Shown piece after piece: positions 9,569 to 20,832 of a DNA stretch of 64,000 nucleotides. Made by a program: the position numbers and the translations under genes. The notes beneath the pieces are model-generated. The model saw nothing but the letters and a program-made list of their open reading frames with translations, had not been told where the DNA came from and searched no databases. The stretch's first letter is position 1, and the number at the start of each line of letters is the position of its first letter. The DNA is taken from contig JAQTZA010000009.1 in NCBI GenBank assembly GCA_028687995.1, positions 62,001 through 126,000 on the forward strand, read 5' to 3'. The stretch comes from Bacteroidales bacterium. GTDB taxonomy: Bacteria; Bacteroidota; Bacteroidia; Bacteroidales; UBA7332.

Positions 9569-10087
9569 TTAACCTTTAAATACTTTTTCTAAAGTGACAG
9601 CTCTGTTTTGAGCAACGGTGTAAGCATCGCGAAGTTCGCCCAAAGCAACAATGGTAGCTTTTACCAAGTTGTGAGGATTTGATGAGCCTTTAGATTTCGC
9701 TAACACGTCGGTTACTCCAACACTTTCTAACACTGCACGCATCGCACCACCAGCTTTTACACCAGTACCATGAGATGCAGGTTTCAAGAATACTTCAGCT
9801 CCACCGAATTTAGAAAATTGTTCATGTGGGATTGTACCTTTCAATACTGGAACCTTGATTAAGTTCTTCTTAGCAGCTTCAACACCTTTAGCGATAGCAC
9901 TTGTTACTTCACCCGCTTTACCAAGACCCCAACCTACTATTCCATCTTCGTTACCTACTACTACAATTGCAGAGAAACTGAATGTACGTCCACCTTTGGT
10001 TACTTTTGTAACACGATTGATGGCAACCAATCTATCTTTCAATTCTAAATCGGTAGTTGTTTTTACTTTATTGTTATTTACTGACAT
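9569..10087 (-). CDS. rpsE: 30S ribosomal protein S5
   Basis: Small-subunit protein at the mRNA entry site, involved in fidelity and helicase activity. The 172 residues contain the N-terminal double-stranded RNA-binding fold ([32 protein letters not shown]) and the C-terminal block [15 protein letters not shown] and [12 protein letters not shown]. The length is normal. It overlaps neither neighbour; rplR ends 5 bases upstream. Confidence 0.98.
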   Translation of the reverse strand: MSVNNNKVKTTTDLELKDRLVAINRVTKVTKGGRTFSFSAIVVVGNEDGIVGWGLGKAGEVTSAIAKGVEAAKKNLIKVPVLKGTIPHEQFSKFGGAEVFLKPASHGTGVKAGGAMRAVLESVGVTDVLAKSKGSSNPHNLVKATIVALGELRDAYTVAQNRAVTLEKVFKG

Positions 10088-10092
10088 AGCGA

Positions 10093-10434
10093 TTAAAATT
10101 TAAGTCCTGCATTACGGGCAGCTTCTGCCAATTCTTTAATTCTGCCGTGGTACAAATATCCGTTACGATCGAAAACGACACCAACAATACCTGCTTCTAC
10201 AGCTTTTTTAGCGATCAAAGCGCCTACTTGTGCAGCTAATTCTTTTTTGGCTACTTTCTCAAGTCCCAAAGAGCTTGCCGAAACAAGTGTTTTGCCTTGC
10301 AAATCATCAATGATTTGTGCATATATCTGACTATTGCTTCTGAAAACAGTCAAACGAGGCATAGTGGCAGTACCACTAATTTTTGCTCGTACGCTGCGTT
10401 TAATTCTCAGCCTTCTTTCTATCTTTTTTAACAT
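10093..10434 (-). CDS. rplR: 50S ribosomal protein L18
   Basis: 5S rRNA-binding protein of the central protuberance. It begins [21 protein letters not shown] and ends [28 protein letters not shown], the near-universal L18 tail. The 113-residue length is normal. It lies between rplF (21 bases upstream) and rpsE (5 bases downstream). Confidence 0.98.
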   Translation of the reverse strand: MLKKIERRLRIKRSVRAKISGTATMPRLTVFRSNSQIYAQIIDDLQGKTLVSASSLGLEKVAKKELAAQVGALIAKKAVEAGIVGVVFDRNGYLYHGRIKELAEAARNAGLKF

Positions 10435-10455
10435 AGTATAGCTTATTTACTTGAA

Positions 10456-11013
10456 TTATTTACCCTTACCTGCAGATTTTCCTGACTTTCTGCGAAGTAT
10501 TTCACCTACGAACTTAACACCTTTTCCTTTGTATGGTTCAGGTTTACGGAACGAACGGATTTTTGAACAAACCTGACCAAGCAACTGTTTGTCGCAAGAT
10601 TCGAGGATTAACAATGGGTTTTTATTTCTCTCTGATTTGGTTTCAACTTTAATCTCAGCTGGAACTTTTAAGAAGATATTGTGGCTATAACCAAGTGAGA
10701 ATTCAATCACCTGACCATCGTTTGATACACGATAACCTACACCTACTAATTCCATCTCTTTACGGTATCCGGTAGAAACACCTAAAACCATATTGTTGAT
10801 TAATGAACGATACAAACCATGCAAAGCACGATGCTGTGCTTCGTCGGTAGGACGCGACAACACGACATTACCTTCTTCTACAGCTACTACTATACCACCT
10901 GTTAAGTCTTGTGTCATTGTGCCTTTTGGCCCTTTCACACTTACTGTGTTTTCTGAAACTGAAACACTTACTCCGGCAGGGATGGCAATAGGTAATTTTC
11001 CAATTCTTGACAT
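10456..11013 (-). CDS. rplF: 50S ribosomal protein L6
   Basis: Large-subunit protein near the factor-binding site, made of two similar alpha/beta domains. It starts MSRIGKLPIAIPAGV and has TVSVKGPKG; the second domain ends with IRSFRKPEPYKGKGVKF, the L6 signature. Its 185 residues include a short Lys/Gly-rich tail. It lies between rpsH and rplR in the spc segment. Confidence 0.98.
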   Translation of the reverse strand: MSRIGKLPIAIPAGVSVSVSENTVSVKGPKGTMTQDLTGGIVVAVEEGNVVLSRPTDEAQHRALHGLYRSLINNMVLGVSTGYRKEMELVGVGYRVSNDGQVIEFSLGYSHNIFLKVPAEIKVETKSERNKNPLLILESCDKQLLGQVCSKIRSFRKPEPYKGKGVKFVGEILRRKSGKSAGKGK

Positions 11014-11031
11014 TCTTACTTCCTCCCCTTC

Positions 11032-11427
11032 TTAATAAATGTAACACATAACTTCACCACCAATTTGGAGTTCTCTTGCCTCTTTATCAGTCATAACACC
11101 TTTCGATGTAGAGATAATGGCAATACCCAAACCGTTTAATACGCGTGGAAGGTCGTTGTGACCAACGTACTGACGTAAACCTGGTGTTGATACTCTTTTC
11201 AATGTTTTTATTGCGTTTACTTTGTTGATAGGATCATACTTCAACGCAACTTTAATTGACCCTTGAGGGCCTTCTTCTACAAACTTATAATTAAGGATGT
11301 AGCCTTTTTCAAAAAGAATCTTTGTGATTTCTTTTTTGAGATTTGACGCAGGGATTTCAACAACGCGGTGATTTGCTTTAATCGCGTTTCTTAGTCTGGT
11401 CAAATAATCTGCTATTGGATCTGTCAT
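11032..11427 (-). CDS. rpsH: 30S ribosomal protein S8
   Basis: Primary 16S rRNA-binding protein and, in E. coli, translational repressor of the spc operon. The start [18 protein letters not shown] and the C-terminal [18 protein letters not shown] and GGEVMCYIY match S8. At 131 residues it is full length. The gap to rpsN upstream is 61 bases, longer than most gaps here; no convincing S8-site mimic was identified in it. Confidence 0.98.
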   Translation of the reverse strand: MTDPIADYLTRLRNAIKANHRVVEIPASNLKKEITKILFEKGYILNYKFVEEGPQGSIKVALKYDPINKVNAIKTLKRVSTPGLRQYVGHNDLPRVLNGLGIAIISTSKGVMTDKEARELQIGGEVMCYIY

Positions 11428-11488
11428 AATAAAAAATAATTAAATTGATCCGGACTACCCGGACAATATTTAACACACTAATATCTTC

Positions 11489-11758
11489 TTACCAGCTTGC
11501 TTTTCTAACACCCGGAATTAATCCTGCTGATGCCATTTCGCGAAATTGGATACGAGACACGCCAAATTGACGTACATATCCTTTCGGTCTTCCAGTGATT
11601 TTGCAACGATTGTGCAAACGAACCGGAGAAGCATTTTTAGGTAGAGCCTGAAGAGCTTCGTAGTTACCGTCTTTCTTAAGTTGCTCTCTTTTTGCAGCAT
11701 ACTTAGCGACGAGCTTCGCTCTTTTCACCTCACGGGCTTTCATTGATTCTTTAGCCAT
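11489..11758 (-). CDS. rpsN: 30S ribosomal protein S14, long zinc-free form
   Basis: Small-subunit head protein. The 89-residue length and the motif [27 protein letters not shown], followed by [11 protein letters not shown], identify the long C-minus S14, which lacks the CxxC pairs of the short zinc form. It lies 5 bases after rplE and before rpsH. Confidence 0.98.
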   Translation of the reverse strand: MAKESMKAREVKRAKLVAKYAAKREQLKKDGNYEALQALPKNASPVRLHNRCKITGRPKGYVRQFGVSRIQFREMASAGLIPGVRKASW

Positions 11759-11763
11759 ATCAA

Positions 11764-12321
11764 TTAATCTTTTTTAGCGTTCTTAAATGGTAAGCCAAAT
11801 TCTTTCAAAAGCGCATACCCTTCTTCATCTGTTTTTGCAGAGGTCACAAAGGTAATATTCATTCCCAGAATTTTACTAATATTGTCTATATTAATTTCAG
11901 GAAAAATGATTTGCTCTGTGATGCCCAGTGTATAATTTCCGCGGCCATCCAATTTTCCTTCGATACCTTTGAAGTCACGAATACGAGGAAGTGCAACGCG
12001 AACGAGACGCTCCAAGAATTCATACATTTGCTCACGACGCAATGTTACCATTACACCAATTGGCATTTTTTTACGCAACTTAAAGTTAGAAATATCTTTA
12101 CGAGAAAGGGTTGCAACAGCCTTTTGTCCCGTAATATTTGTCAACTCAGTGATAGCTGTTTCGATAATTTTCTTATCGGCCACAGCGATACCAAGTCCTT
12201 GATTGATAACGATTTTCTTTAATACAGGAACTTGCATTACAGATTTGTACCCGAATTCTTTCATCAATGCAGGTGCAACTCTTTCCTTATAATCGTTTTT
12301 AAGACTAGCAGTATTGCTCAT
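11764..12321 (-). CDS. rplE: 50S ribosomal protein L5
   Basis: 5S rRNA-binding protein of the central protuberance, contacting S13 and the P-site tRNA. Blocks seen: [39 protein letters not shown] and [13 protein letters not shown]. The length of 185 residues is normal. Its ATG overlaps the rplX stop by one base, so translation is coupled to rplX. rpsN follows 5 bases downstream. Confidence 0.98.
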   Translation of the reverse strand: MSNTASLKNDYKERVAPALMKEFGYKSVMQVPVLKKIVINQGLGIAVADKKIIETAITELTNITGQKAVATLSRKDISNFKLRKKMPIGVMVTLRREQMYEFLERLVRVALPRIRDFKGIEGKLDGRGNYTLGITEQIIFPEINIDNISKILGMNITFVTSAKTDEEGYALLKEFGLPFKNAKKD

Positions 12322-12641
12322 TACTTAATCTCCTCTCCTGATTTTTTTGATACACGAACTAAAGCTCCATTATCGTTTAGCTTACGGCTAATACGAGTTG
12401 GTTTTCCAGATTTTGGATCCAATGGATTCAAATTTGAAATGTGAATAGCAGCTTCTTTTTTTACAATTCCTCCTTGAGGACTTTGTGCGTTTGGCTTGGT
12501 ACTTTTTGATACCATATTTACGCCTTCAACAATAGCACGGCTTTTGCTGATTTGCACTTCTAGGACACGACCGGTTTTACCTTTGTCGTTGCCGGCATTT
12601 ACGTAAACGGTGTCGCCTTTTTTGATATGTAGTTTACCCAT
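12321..12641 (-). CDS. rplX: 50S ribosomal protein L24
   Basis: Assembly-initiating large-subunit protein at the exit tunnel. The KOW motif is seen at the N-terminus: [23 protein letters not shown], followed by [13 protein letters not shown]. At 106 residues it is normal. The stop overlaps the rplE start by one base; rplN lies 12 bases upstream. Confidence 0.98.
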   Translation of the reverse strand: MGKLHIKKGDTVYVNAGNDKGKTGRVLEVQISKSRAIVEGVNMVSKSTKPNAQSPQGGIVKKEAAIHISNLNPLDPKSGKPTRISRKLNDNGALVRVSKKSGEEIK

Positions 12642-12653
12642 TATTGTATAGGA

Positions 12654-13019
12654 TTAAAGCACTTCAGGTGCAAGTGACACAATTTTCATATTTGTTGCAC
12701 GGATTTCTCTGGCTACAGGACCGAAAATACGACTTCCTCTCATTTCGCCATCACCCTTTAACAGGACACAAGCGTTATCATCGAATCGTATATACGATCC
12801 ATCTGCACGACGGATTTCCTTTTTGGTTCTCACCACAATGGCTTTAGAAACAGCTCCTTTTTTCACATCACTCGAAGGTATTGTGCTTTTGATTGCTACC
12901 ACGATAATATCGCCTACTGTAGCATAGCGTTTTCTTGTTCCGCCTAATACTCTGATTACAAGGGCTTGTTTAGCTCCACTGTTGTCAGCTACTATAAGTC
13001 TTGATTCTTGTTGTAACAT
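12654..13019 (-). CDS. rplN: 50S ribosomal protein L14
   Basis: Large-subunit protein at the subunit interface, where ribosome silencing factor RsfS docks. The start [17 protein letters not shown] and the block [17 protein letters not shown] with [13 protein letters not shown] are diagnostic. Its 121 residues are full length. It lies one base after rpsQ and 12 before rplX. Confidence 0.98.
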   Translation of the reverse strand: MLQQESRLIVADNSGAKQALVIRVLGGTRKRYATVGDIIVVAIKSTIPSSDVKKGAVSKAIVVRTKKEIRRADGSYIRFDDNACVLLKGDGEMRGSRIFGPVAREIRATNMKIVSLAPEVL

Positions 13020-13020
13020 A

Positions 13021-13287
13021 TTACTTAGCTCTTTCGATTATTTCTACTAATCTCCATCTTTTCAATTTACTCAACGGACGAGTTTCCATAATCTTGACTG
13101 TATCACCAATATTACATTCGTTTTTCTCGTCGTGAGCATGATATTTCTTCGTTTTGTTAACGAATTTACCGTAGATGGGGTGTTTTTCTTTCCATTTTAC
13201 AGCGATAGTAATGGTTTTATCCATTTTATTGCTGAAAACAACGCCCATACGTTCTTTTCTGAGATTTCTTGTTTCCATCAGGCTCAA
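13021..13287 (-). CDS. rpsQ: 30S ribosomal protein S17
   Basis: Primary 16S rRNA-binding OB-fold protein of the small-subunit body. It reads [58 protein letters not shown], all typical of S17. The 88 residues are normal; an internal Met at residue 4 (METRNLRK) is an equally possible start. It lies between rpmC and rplN with 1-3 base gaps. Confidence 0.97.
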   Translation of the reverse strand: MSLMETRNLRKERMGVVFSNKMDKTITIAVKWKEKHPIYGKFVNKTKKYHAHDEKNECNIGDTVKIMETRPLSKLKRWRLVEIIERAK

Positions 13288-13290
13288 TTG

Positions 13291-13488
13291 TTATTTTTGT
13301 GTAATTTCTCTTTCGCGCAGGATGGTATTCATTCTCGCGATGTCTCTACGTTGATGTTTAATCTTAGTAGGATTGTCTAAAGGAGTGATGGAATGATTTA
13401 GGGTCATTTGATCCAATGCTGCTGAATCAGCTGCAATTTTTTCGATCAACTCCTTTGTGCTTAATTCTTTAATTTCTGCTACTTTCAT
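13291..13488 (-). CDS. rpmC: 50S ribosomal protein L29
   Basis: Two-helix protein at the tunnel exit, part of the docking site for trigger factor and signal recognition particle. It has MKVAEIKELSTKELIEKI and IKHQRRDIARMNTILRERE, the L29 core including the conserved RRxIAR motif. The 65-residue length is normal. It lies between rplP (6 bases) and rpsQ (3 bases). Confidence 0.97.
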   Translation of the reverse strand: MKVAEIKELSTKELIEKIAADSAALDQMTLNHSITPLDNPTKIKHQRRDIARMNTILREREITQK

Positions 13489-13494
13489 AATCGG

Positions 13495-13926
13495 TTATGC
13501 GTTTTCGTTAGTATCATAATCGCGCCGTACCACAAACTTAGTTGTGATTGGAAGTTTTTGAGCTGCAAGGCGCAAAGCTTCTTTAGCGATAATAAAGGAT
13601 ACTCCTTCTACTTCAATTATGATGCGACCTGGAGTAACAGGTGCAACGAAGCCTTCTGGTGAACCTTTACCTTTACCCATACGTACTTCGGCTGGTTTTT
13701 TGGTAATAGGCTTATCAGGAAAAATGCGAATCCAGATTTGTCCTTGACGTTGCATGTAGCGAGTTACCGCGATACGAGCTGCTTCAATTTGACGACCGGT
13801 GATCCATTTTGATTCTAAAGCTTTTATACCAAATGAACCGAATGCCAACTGATTGCCACGTTGAGCAACACCTTTCATGCGCCCCTTCTGTTGTCTTCTG
13901 AACTTTGTTTTCTTCGGTTGTAACAT
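13495..13926 (-). CDS. rplP: 50S ribosomal protein L16
   Basis: Large-subunit protein near the A site, needed for correct tRNA placement. It starts [19 protein letters not shown] and includes [32 protein letters not shown] and [10 protein letters not shown]. The length of 143 residues is normal. It follows rpsC by 25 bases and precedes rpmC by 6. Confidence 0.98.
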   Translation of the reverse strand: MLQPKKTKFRRQQKGRMKGVAQRGNQLAFGSFGIKALESKWITGRQIEAARIAVTRYMQRQGQIWIRIFPDKPITKKPAEVRMGKGKGSPEGFVAPVTPGRIIIEVEGVSFIIAKEALRLAAQKLPITTKFVVRRDYDTNENA

Positions 13927-13951
13927 TGTCTGTAAAATTCAGTGTTGTTAA

Positions 13952-14719
13952 TTACTTGTTTCTTTTATTGAATCGTCCGTTGTCACGTCCGTCGCGACCG
14001 TCACGTCCGCCTTCGCGTCTTTGACCACCTTGACCACCACCTTGATGACGTCCTGATTCTTTTTGTACTGTAAATGATGGAGATAAGTCTTTTTTACCAT
14101 AGATTTCACCACGGCAAATCCAAACTTTTACACCTAACAATCCAACCTTTGTAAGAGCTTCTGCTAAAGCATAATCGATATCAGCTCTCAAGGTATGAAG
14201 AGGAGTTCTTCCTTCTTTATACATTTCTGAACGCGCCATTTCAGCACCGTTCAAACGTCCAGAGATTTGAATTTTAATACCTTCAGCACCCATTCTCATG
14301 GTTGATGCGATTGCCATTTTTACAGCTCTACGATAAGCGATTTTTCCCTCGAGTTGGCGAGCGATGTTGTTAGCTACGATAACAGCATCTAACTCAGGTT
14401 TTTTCACTTCGAAGATATTGATTTGTACATCTTTGTCTGTAATTTTTTTCAACTCTTCTTTCAGTTTGTCAACTTCTTGACCCCCTTTTCCGATAATAAT
14501 ACCAGGACGAGCTGTACAGACAGTAATGGTAACCAATTTCAATGTACGTTCGATAACTATGCGCGAAACACTTGCTTTAGCAAGACGAGCATTCAGGTAT
14601 TTGCGGATTTTGCTATCTTCGAATAATGTATCTCCGAAGTTTTTTCCACCATACCAGTTAGAGTCCCAACCACGGATGATACCTAAGCGGTTGCTTATTG
14701 GATTAACTTTTTGTCCCAT
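13952..14719 (-). CDS. rpsC: 30S ribosomal protein S3
   Basis: Small-subunit protein at the mRNA entry tunnel. It begins [25 protein letters not shown]; the KH domain has [14 protein letters not shown], and the C-terminal domain has [25 protein letters not shown]. The last 35 or so residues are a low-complexity Gly/Arg/Asp tail with repeated GRDGRD, giving 255 residues instead of about 233; such tails are common in the phylum. It lies between rplV (6 bases) and rplP. Confidence 0.98.
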   Translation of the reverse strand: MGQKVNPISNRLGIIRGWDSNWYGGKNFGDTLFEDSKIRKYLNARLAKASVSRIVIERTLKLVTITVCTARPGIIIGKGGQEVDKLKEELKKITDKDVQINIFEVKKPELDAVIVANNIARQLEGKIAYRRAVKMAIASTMRMGAEGIKIQISGRLNGAEMARSEMYKEGRTPLHTLRADIDYALAEALTKVGLLGVKVWICRGEIYGKKDLSPSFTVQKESGRHQGGGQGGQRREGGRDGRDGRDNGRFNKRNK

Positions 14720-14725
14720 CTTGCG

Positions 14726-15139
14726 TTAAATTTGATTAGTGTTTTTATTAGCCACAGTATCTACAAACAAAGTTACGTGGTTAGAACGTTTGCGAATTCT
14801 GTATCCACGACCCTGCGGAGCAGGACGTAGTCTTTTCATCATTGCAGCAGAATCAACAAAAACTTCTGAGATATAAAGCTCACCGCTTTCGGCTTTTCTG
14901 TCGTTCTTTTGTTCCCAATTGGCAATTGCAGAACGAAGCAATTTTTCTATTCTTGCAGAAGCTTCTTTCGAAGAGAATTTCAATACACCTAACGCACGGA
15001 AAACTTCCATTCCTCTGACCATATCGGTCACTAAGCGCATTTTACGCGGAGAAGTAGGAACGCCTACCAGTTTAGCAAAGTATTGTGTCTTCAGCGCTTC
15101 TTTTCTTTTCTCGGCTGAAATCTTTTTTCTTGCACCCAT
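14726..15139 (-). CDS. rplV: 50S ribosomal protein L22
   Basis: Large-subunit protein whose hairpin lines the exit tunnel and affects macrolide sensitivity. Blocks: [18 protein letters not shown], the AIANWEQKN helix, and the hairpin [24 protein letters not shown]. At 137 residues it is slightly long because of an N-terminal lysine-rich start. It lies 45 bases after rpsS and 6 before rpsC. Confidence 0.98.
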   Translation of the reverse strand: MGARKKISAEKRKEALKTQYFAKLVGVPTSPRKMRLVTDMVRGMEVFRALGVLKFSSKEASARIEKLLRSAIANWEQKNDRKAESGELYISEVFVDSAAMMKRLRPAPQGRGYRIRKRSNHVTLFVDTVANKNTNQI

Positions 15140-15184
15140 TTTATTCTATCTTTTTATTTTTCAAATAGTATATTCCTGAAGCGC

Positions 15185-15454
15185 TTAGCGTTTCTTGTTA
15201 CCACCATGGCCACGGAAAGTACGGGTGGGTGAAAATTCGCCCAACTTGTGTCCTACCATATTTTCGGTGATGTAAACAGGAATAAATTTGTTACCGTTGT
15301 GTACTGCTACTGTATGGCCTACAAAATCCGGAGATATCATAGAAGCTCTTGCCCATGTTTTAATCACGGTCTTTTTTCCTGACTCATTCATAGCCAAGAT
15401 TTTATTTTCAAGCTTCACATAAATATATGGGCCTTTTTTAAGCGATCGACTCAT
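15185..15454 (-). CDS. rpsS: 30S ribosomal protein S19
   Basis: Small-subunit head protein forming intersubunit bridges with L5 and the A-site finger. The sequence [38 protein letters not shown] and [17 protein letters not shown] is diagnostic; 89 residues. It lies between rplB (20 bases) and rplV. Confidence 0.98.
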   Translation of the reverse strand: MSRSLKKGPYIYVKLENKILAMNESGKKTVIKTWARASMISPDFVGHTVAVHNGNKFIPVYITENMVGHKLGEFSPTRTFRGHGGNKKR

Positions 15455-15474
15455 AGTTTAATTTATTAATCAAA

Positions 15475-16299
15475 TTATTTTTTTCTTCTTTCAATGATAT
15501 ACTTAGACGACTGCTTTTTAGGAGCACGTGTCTTAAGACCTTTAGAGTAAAGACCTTTGCGTGAGCGTGGGTGACCTCCTGATGAACGACCTTCACCACC
15601 ACCCATTGGGTGATCGACCGGGTTCATAGAAACACCACGGTTACGTGGGCGGCGACCTTGCCATCTTGAACGACCTGCTTTACCAGAGCTTTCGAGACCG
15701 TGGTCTGAATTACCTACACTACCAATGGTTGCTTTACATGTTGAAAGAATTTTACGAGTCTCTCCTGAAGGCAATTTGATAATTGCGTAATCTCCTTCTC
15801 TCGAAGTCAATTGTGCAAAAACACCTGCTGAACGAACGAAGGCTGCGCCTTGTCCTGGACGTAATTCAATGTTATGAATGATTGTACCTACAGGGATGTT
15901 TTTCAATGGCAATGAGTTGCCAATTTCTGGAGCAGCTTTCTCTCCCGACATAATGTCTTGTCCTACTTCCAATCCGTTTGGAGCGATAATGTATCGTTTT
16001 TCTCCATCTGCATAATAAAGTAGTGCAATGTTTGCTGATCGGTTTGGATCATACTCCACCGATTTTACAACTGCTGGAACACCATCTTTCTCTCTTTTGA
16101 AATCGATAAATCTGTACAATTTTCTGTGACCACCACCAATGTAGCGCATGGTCATTTTGCCTTGGTTGTTACGACCACCAGACTTTCTTTTTCCAACTAC
16201 GAGAGACTTTTCCGGTGCGGTTGCAGTAATGTTATCGAACGCACCGATAATTTTGTGTCTCTGCCCCGGTGTTACGGGTTTAAATTTACGTACTGCCAT
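15475..16299 (-). CDS. rplB: 50S ribosomal protein L2
   Basis: Essential protein of the peptidyl transferase region and subunit joining. It has the RNA-binding domain ([19 protein letters not shown], here [19 protein letters not shown]) and the C-terminal [21 protein letters not shown], which contains the conserved histidine near the catalytic centre. The 274-residue length is normal. It lies between rplW (7 bases) and rpsS. Confidence 0.98.
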   Translation of the reverse strand: MAVRKFKPVTPGQRHKIIGAFDNITATAPEKSLVVGKRKSGGRNNQGKMTMRYIGGGHRKLYRFIDFKREKDGVPAVVKSVEYDPNRSANIALLYYADGEKRYIIAPNGLEVGQDIMSGEKAAPEIGNSLPLKNIPVGTIIHNIELRPGQGAAFVRSAGVFAQLTSREGDYAIIKLPSGETRKILSTCKATIGSVGNSDHGLESSGKAGRSRWQGRRPRNRGVSMNPVDHPMGGGEGRSSGGHPRSRKGLYSKGLKTRAPKKQSSKYIIERRKK

Positions 16300-16306
16300 T
16301 GTTTAA

Positions 16307-16597
16307 TTAAATATTGCTGTAAAAATCAATAACTTCGCCGTCTTTCAAGGTAATTAATGCCTTTTTGAAAGAGGCTGTTCTACCATTCACAACACCAGAT
16401 TTGGTGTTACGGCTTTTCAGTTTACCGCTGTAATTAAGTGTATTTACATCCACTACTGTTACGCTGTAAAGCTCTTCTATTGCTTGTTTAATCTGAATTT
16501 TATTTGCAGAAGGAGCAACACGAAATCCGTAAGTATTACGTTTTTCGGTGAGAGCTGTCATTTTTTCTGTGACGATTGGTTTAATGATGATTCCCAT
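16307..16597 (-). CDS. rplW: 50S ribosomal protein L23
   Basis: Exit-tunnel protein that is the main docking site for trigger factor and SRP. It opens MGIIIKPIVTEKMTALTEKRNTYGFRV, followed by IKQAIEELYSVTVVDVNTLNY, the L23 core. The 96 residues are normal. It follows rplD by 12 bases and precedes rplB by 7. Confidence 0.98.
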   Translation of the reverse strand: MGIIIKPIVTEKMTALTEKRNTYGFRVAPSANKIQIKQAIEELYSVTVVDVNTLNYSGKLKSRNTKSGVVNGRTASFKKALITLKDGEVIDFYSNI

Positions 16598-16609
16598 TTC
16601 TCTTTCTCC

Positions 16610-17230
16610 TTATAAATTGTTTATGATAGCAACTGAGCTTTCTGTAAGCATTAAACACTTAGCATCCAGCACTTTGTATGTGTTTAGTTCAGGAACAGTA
16701 ATCACACTTGTCTTGCCCAAATTTCGAGCCGACAAATATACGTTTTTATTCTGTTCTGCTAAAACCAAAACCAACTTTTTGTCAGCTACTTGCAGACCTT
16801 GAGTCATTGCAATAAAATCTTTGGTTTTCGGTGTTTCGAATGCAAAATCTTCAACAACAACTATCGCGTTGTCAAGTGCTTTGTAAGCTAAAGCCGATTT
16901 ACGAGCCAATGATTTTACCTTTTTGTTCAGTTTAAAACTGTAATCGCGTGGAACTGGACCGAAAACACGACCTCCACCTACGATTGTTGGTGATTTGATA
17001 TCACCTGCGCGAGCACCACCAGTGCCTTTTTGTTTTTTCAATTTGCGGGTAGAACCTGCAACTTCGTTTCTCTCTTTCGACTTGTGAGTTCCTTGGCGAG
17101 AATTTGCCAAAAATTGTTTCACGTCGAGGTAGATAGCGTGGTCGTTGGGTTCGATTCCGAAAACGGTATCATTCAATACAACTGTTTTACTGGTAGCTTC
17201 TCCTTTGATGTTATATACGCTAAGTTCCAT
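16610..17230 (-). CDS. rplD: 50S ribosomal protein L4
   Basis: Large-subunit protein whose loop lines the exit tunnel; in E. coli it also represses the S10 operon. The tunnel loop [28 protein letters not shown] is clear, with RKSALAYKA after it. At 206 residues it is normal. Its ATG overlaps the rplC stop by one base. Confidence 0.98.
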   Translation of the reverse strand: MELSVYNIKGEATSKTVVLNDTVFGIEPNDHAIYLDVKQFLANSRQGTHKSKERNEVAGSTRKLKKQKGTGGARAGDIKSPTIVGGGRVFGPVPRDYSFKLNKKVKSLARKSALAYKALDNAIVVVEDFAFETPKTKDFIAMTQGLQVADKKLVLVLAEQNKNVYLSARNLGKTSVITVPELNTYKVLDAKCLMLTESSVAIINNL

Positions 17231-17847
17231 TATTTTTCAATTATTACGATTGAACCTTTACATCCAGGAACTGAACCTTTTATCAATAAAAGATTGTGTT
17301 CTGGAATTACCTTTAACACTTGAAGATTTTGAACAGTTACCTGAGCATCTCCTGTTTGACCAGCCATTCTCATCCCTTTGAATACGCGAGATGGATATGA
17401 ACTTGCTCCAACAGAACCTGGTGCTCTCAAACGGTTGTGCTGACCGTGAGTTGCTTGACCAACTCCACCAAATCCGTGGCGTTTTACAACACCTTGGAAA
17501 CCTTTTCCTTTTGATGTACCGATTACATCTACGAAACCATTTTCTATGAAGTAGTCAACTGAGATTACATCTCCGGTTTTGTACTCTGTTTCGTAACCTT
17601 TGAACTCGGCCAAGTGTCTCTTTGGTGTTACTCCTGCTTTTTCGAAGTGGCCTTTCAAAGGCTTTGTAGTGTGTTTGTCTTTTTTGTCAACAAATCCTAC
17701 TTGTACAGCTTCGTAACCATCAATTTCGATGGTTTTTACTTGGGTAACAACACAAGGACCTACTTCGATAACAGTGCATGGTACATTTTTACCATCGGCA
17801 CTGAAAACGGATGTCATTCCGATTTTTTTTCCTAATAATCCTGGCAT
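17230..17847 (-). CDS. rplC: 50S ribosomal protein L3
   Basis: Large-subunit assembly-initiator protein reaching to the peptidyl transferase centre. It starts [19 protein letters not shown] and has the finger region [26 protein letters not shown] and [21 protein letters not shown]. At 205 residues it is normal. It lies 20 bases after rpsJ and overlaps rplD by one base. Confidence 0.98.
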   Translation of the reverse strand: MPGLLGKKIGMTSVFSADGKNVPCTVIEVGPCVVTQVKTIEIDGYEAVQVGFVDKKDKHTTKPLKGHFEKAGVTPKRHLAEFKGYETEYKTGDVISVDYFIENGFVDVIGTSKGKGFQGVVKRHGFGGVGQATHGQHNRLRAPGSVGASSYPSRVFKGMRMAGQTGDAQVTVQNLQVLKVIPEHNLLLIKGSVPGCKGSIVIIEK

Positions 17848-17867
17848 TTCACTTAATTTTTAAAATA

Positions 17868-18173
17868 TCAAACTTTGATTTCAACTTCTACACCACTTGG
17901 CAACTCAAGTTTCATAAGAGCGTCAACAGTTTTAGCAGTAGAGCTATAGATGTCGATTAATCTTTTGAAAGAAGAAAGCTGAAATTGCTCTCTTGATTTC
18001 TTGTTCACAAATGTTGAGCGGTTTACGGTAAAAATTCTTTTGTGCGTTGGGAGGGGGATTGGACCGCTTACTACAGCGCCAGTCGCCTTCACCGTCTTAA
18101 CAATCTTCTCAGCTGATTTGTCAACCAACATGTGATCGTAAGATTTTAATTTAATTCTGATTTTTTGGCTCAT
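17868..18173 (-). CDS. rpsJ: 30S ribosomal protein S10
   Basis: Small-subunit head protein; its relatives pair with NusB in antitermination. It begins [20 protein letters not shown] and has [28 protein letters not shown], full length at 101 residues. It follows fusA by only 24 bases, so in this genome the str and S10 groups are fused without a tuf gene between them. Confidence 0.98.
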   Translation of the reverse strand: MSQKIRIKLKSYDHMLVDKSAEKIVKTVKATGAVVSGPIPLPTHKRIFTVNRSTFVNKKSREQFQLSSFKRLIDIYSSTAKTVDALMKLELPSGVEVEIKV

Positions 18174-18197
18174 ATCGTTTTCGTTTTCTTTATTTAC

Positions 18198-20321
18198 TTA
18201 TAAAAGCTCTGCTTTACCACCTACTTCAGCCAATACTTGTTTAGCAATTGCTGCTGATACTTCTGAATAATGTGAGAAAGACATAGTAGAAGTTGCACGA
18301 CCAGATGAGATAGTACGTAAAGTAGTTACATAACCAAACATTTCTGAAAGTGGAGTTTTAGCTTTCACGATGCGTGCACCTGAACGACTAGATTCCATAC
18401 CTTCTACTTGACCACGACGTTTGTTTAAGTCAGAGATGATATCACCCATATTCTCTTCAGGTGTTACCACTTCAACTTTCATGATAGGCTCCAACAATAC
18501 TGGACCCGCTTTTTTACAAGCTTCTTTGAACGCCATCTGAGCACAGATTTCGAAAGACAATTGATCAGAGTCAACTGCGTGGAATGATCCATCAATCAAT
18601 ACTACTTTCAATTGTTCTACAACGTAACCCGCTAATACTCCATTACGCATTGCAATTTGGAATCCTTTTTGGATAGATGGAATGAACTCTTTTGGAATAC
18701 GACCACCTTTAACCTCATCGATAAATTGAAGTGAACCTTCAAAGTCAGCATCAACTGGACCTACTTTCACAATGATATCGGCAAATTTACCGCGACCACC
18801 TGATTGTTTTTTGTACACTTCGCGAAGATCAACCGTTTGAGTAATAGCCTCTTTGTATGAAACTTGTGGACGACCTTGATTACACTCTACTTTGAATTCG
18901 CGACGTAAACGGTCAACGATAATTTCAAGGTGAAGCTCACCCATACCTTCGATAACTGTTTGACCAGTCTCTTGGTTGGTAGTAACACGGAAAGTTGGAT
19001 CCTCTTCAGCCAATTTGCCAAGACCAAGTCCCATTTTATCCAAATCTTTTTGAGTCTTGGGCTCAACAGAAATTCCGATAACTGGTTCTGGAAAGTCCAT
19101 CGACTCTAGTACGATTGGGTTATTTTCGTCGCACAATGTATCACCTGTACGAATATCTTTGAAACCTACTCCTGCACCGATGTCACCACAACCAATAAAT
19201 TCTTTTGGATTTTGTTTGTTTGAGTGCATTTGGAATAAACGAGAGATGCGTTCTTTTTTATCAGAACGAGAGTTGTAAACGTAAGAACCTGCATCGATTT
19301 GACCAGAGTAAACTCTGAAGAAGCAAAGACGACCTACGAATGGATCGGTTGCAATCTTAAATGCCAAAGCAGACATAGGCTCATCCGAAGATGGTTTACG
19401 CACCAACATTTTTTCAGGATTACGTGGATCGTGTCCTTCGATTGGTGGATTGTCAAGTGGACTTCCCAAAAATGCACAAACAGCGTCTAGCAAAGTTTGA
19501 ACACCTTTGTTTTTGAAAGAAGAACCACACAACATTGGAGTGATTGCCATTGAGATAGTTCCTTTACGGAGAGCTACCAAGATTTCATCTTCAGTAATAG
19601 TAGAAGGATCATCGAAAAATTTCTCCATCAATATATCATCGAATTCGGCAATGGTTTCGAGCATTTTATCTCTCCACTCTTTGCTTTCTTCCAATAGGTT
19701 GGCAGGAATTTCTTCCATGTCGTAATCAGCGCCCATTGACTCATCGTGCCAAACGATCGCTTTCATTTTAATAAGGTCAATTACCCCTTTGAATGTCTCT
19801 TCAGAGCCAATTGGCACTTGAATAGGACATGGATTTGCGCCCAACATAGCCTTCATCTGACGCACAACTTCAAAGAAGTTAGCACCAGAGCGGTCCATCT
19901 TGTTTACATATCCAACGCGAGGTACGTGATATTTGTCAGCTTGACGCCATACTGTTTCTGATTGAGGCTCAACACCACCAACCGCACAGAATGTAGCAAC
20001 CGCACCATCCAACACGCGGAGTGAACGCTCTACCTCAACGGTAAAATCCACGTGACCCGGAGTGTCAATGAGGTTGAACTTATATTTTTCACCTAGATAT
20101 TTCCAACTAGTAGTAGTAGCAGCAGAAGTGATCGTGATTCCACGTTCTTTCTCTTGCTCCATCCAGTCCATCGTAGCAGCTCCATCATGTACTTCACCAA
20201 TTTTGTGCGAAAGACCGGTGTAGAAAAGAATACGCTCTGAGGTCGTTGTCTTTCCTGCATCGATATGCGCCATGATACCGATATTTCTAGTGTATTTTAA
20301 ATCTTTATCTGATGTAGCCAT
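18198..20321 (-). CDS. fusA: Elongation factor G
   Basis: GTPase that moves tRNAs and mRNA through the ribosome. The G-domain motifs are present: [13 protein letters not shown] (P-loop), DTPGHVDFT (G3) and NKMDRSGAN (G4). Domains II-V follow, with GRGKFADI and the domain V block MSFSHYSEV near the end. The 707-residue length is normal. It lies between rpsG (34 bases upstream) and rpsJ. No second EF-G or tuf is in this window. Confidence 0.98.
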   Translation of the reverse strand: MATSDKDLKYTRNIGIMAHIDAGKTTTSERILFYTGLSHKIGEVHDGAATMDWMEQEKERGITITSAATTTSWKYLGEKYKFNLIDTPGHVDFTVEVERSLRVLDGAVATFCAVGGVEPQSETVWRQADKYHVPRVGYVNKMDRSGANFFEVVRQMKAMLGANPCPIQVPIGSEETFKGVIDLIKMKAIVWHDESMGADYDMEEIPANLLEESKEWRDKMLETIAEFDDILMEKFFDDPSTITEDEILVALRKGTISMAITPMLCGSSFKNKGVQTLLDAVCAFLGSPLDNPPIEGHDPRNPEKMLVRKPSSDEPMSALAFKIATDPFVGRLCFFRVYSGQIDAGSYVYNSRSDKKERISRLFQMHSNKQNPKEFIGCGDIGAGVGFKDIRTGDTLCDENNPIVLESMDFPEPVIGISVEPKTQKDLDKMGLGLGKLAEEDPTFRVTTNQETGQTVIEGMGELHLEIIVDRLRREFKVECNQGRPQVSYKEAITQTVDLREVYKKQSGGRGKFADIIVKVGPVDADFEGSLQFIDEVKGGRIPKEFIPSIQKGFQIAMRNGVLAGYVVEQLKVVLIDGSFHAVDSDQLSFEICAQMAFKEACKKAGPVLLEPIMKVEVVTPEENMGDIISDLNKRRGQVEGMESSRSGARIVKAKTPLSEMFGYVTTLRTISSGRATSTMSFSHYSEVSAAIAKQVLAEVGGKAELL

Positions 20322-20355
20322 CTTTTAAATCTTTTTTCCTTTTTGTGTATTCTAA

Positions 20356-20832
20356 TTAAAATCTGAAGTGAGCGAATGCACGGTTAGCTTCAGCCATACG
20401 GTGCATATCTTCCTTACGTTTGTAAGATCCACCCTGATTGTTGAATGCATCGATGATTTCTGCAGCCAATTTATCGGCCATAGTTTTTCCACCTCTCTTG
20501 CGAGAATAGAGGATCATATTTTTCATACAAATGGATTCTTTTCGATCGGGACGAATTTCGGTTGGAACTTGGAAAGTAGAACCACCCACACGGCGAGATT
20601 TAACCTCCACGTTAGGAGTGATGTTCTCAAGGGCTTTTTTCCAAATTTCTAGAGAAGATAGCGCTTCATTAGGCAATTTTGCCTTAACTGTTTCAAGTGC
20701 AGAATAGAAAATGGTGTAAGAAGTACTCTTTTTGCCATCATACATAAGATGATTCACAAATTTGGTCACTTTCACATCATTGAAAACTGGATCAGGTAGA
20801 ACGATCCGTTTCTTTGGTTTTGCTTTTCTCAT
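20356..20832 (-). CDS. rpsG: 30S ribosomal protein S7
   Basis: Primary 16S rRNA-binding protein of the small-subunit head and, in E. coli, the repressor of the str operon. The start chosen is the ATG at 20830-20832 ([19 protein letters not shown], 158 residues), the usual N-terminus. A frame 17 codons longer exists, but its extra residues do not resemble S7. Blocks [16 protein letters not shown] and [10 protein letters not shown] confirm the family. A 146-base spacer separates it from rpsL. Confidence 0.97.
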   Translation of the reverse strand: MRKAKPKKRIVLPDPVFNDVKVTKFVNHLMYDGKKSTSYTIFYSALETVKAKLPNEALSSLEIWKKALENITPNVEVKSRRVGGSTFQVPTEIRPDRKESICMKNMILYSRKRGGKTMADKLAAEIIDAFNNQGGSYKRKEDMHRMAEANRAFAHFRF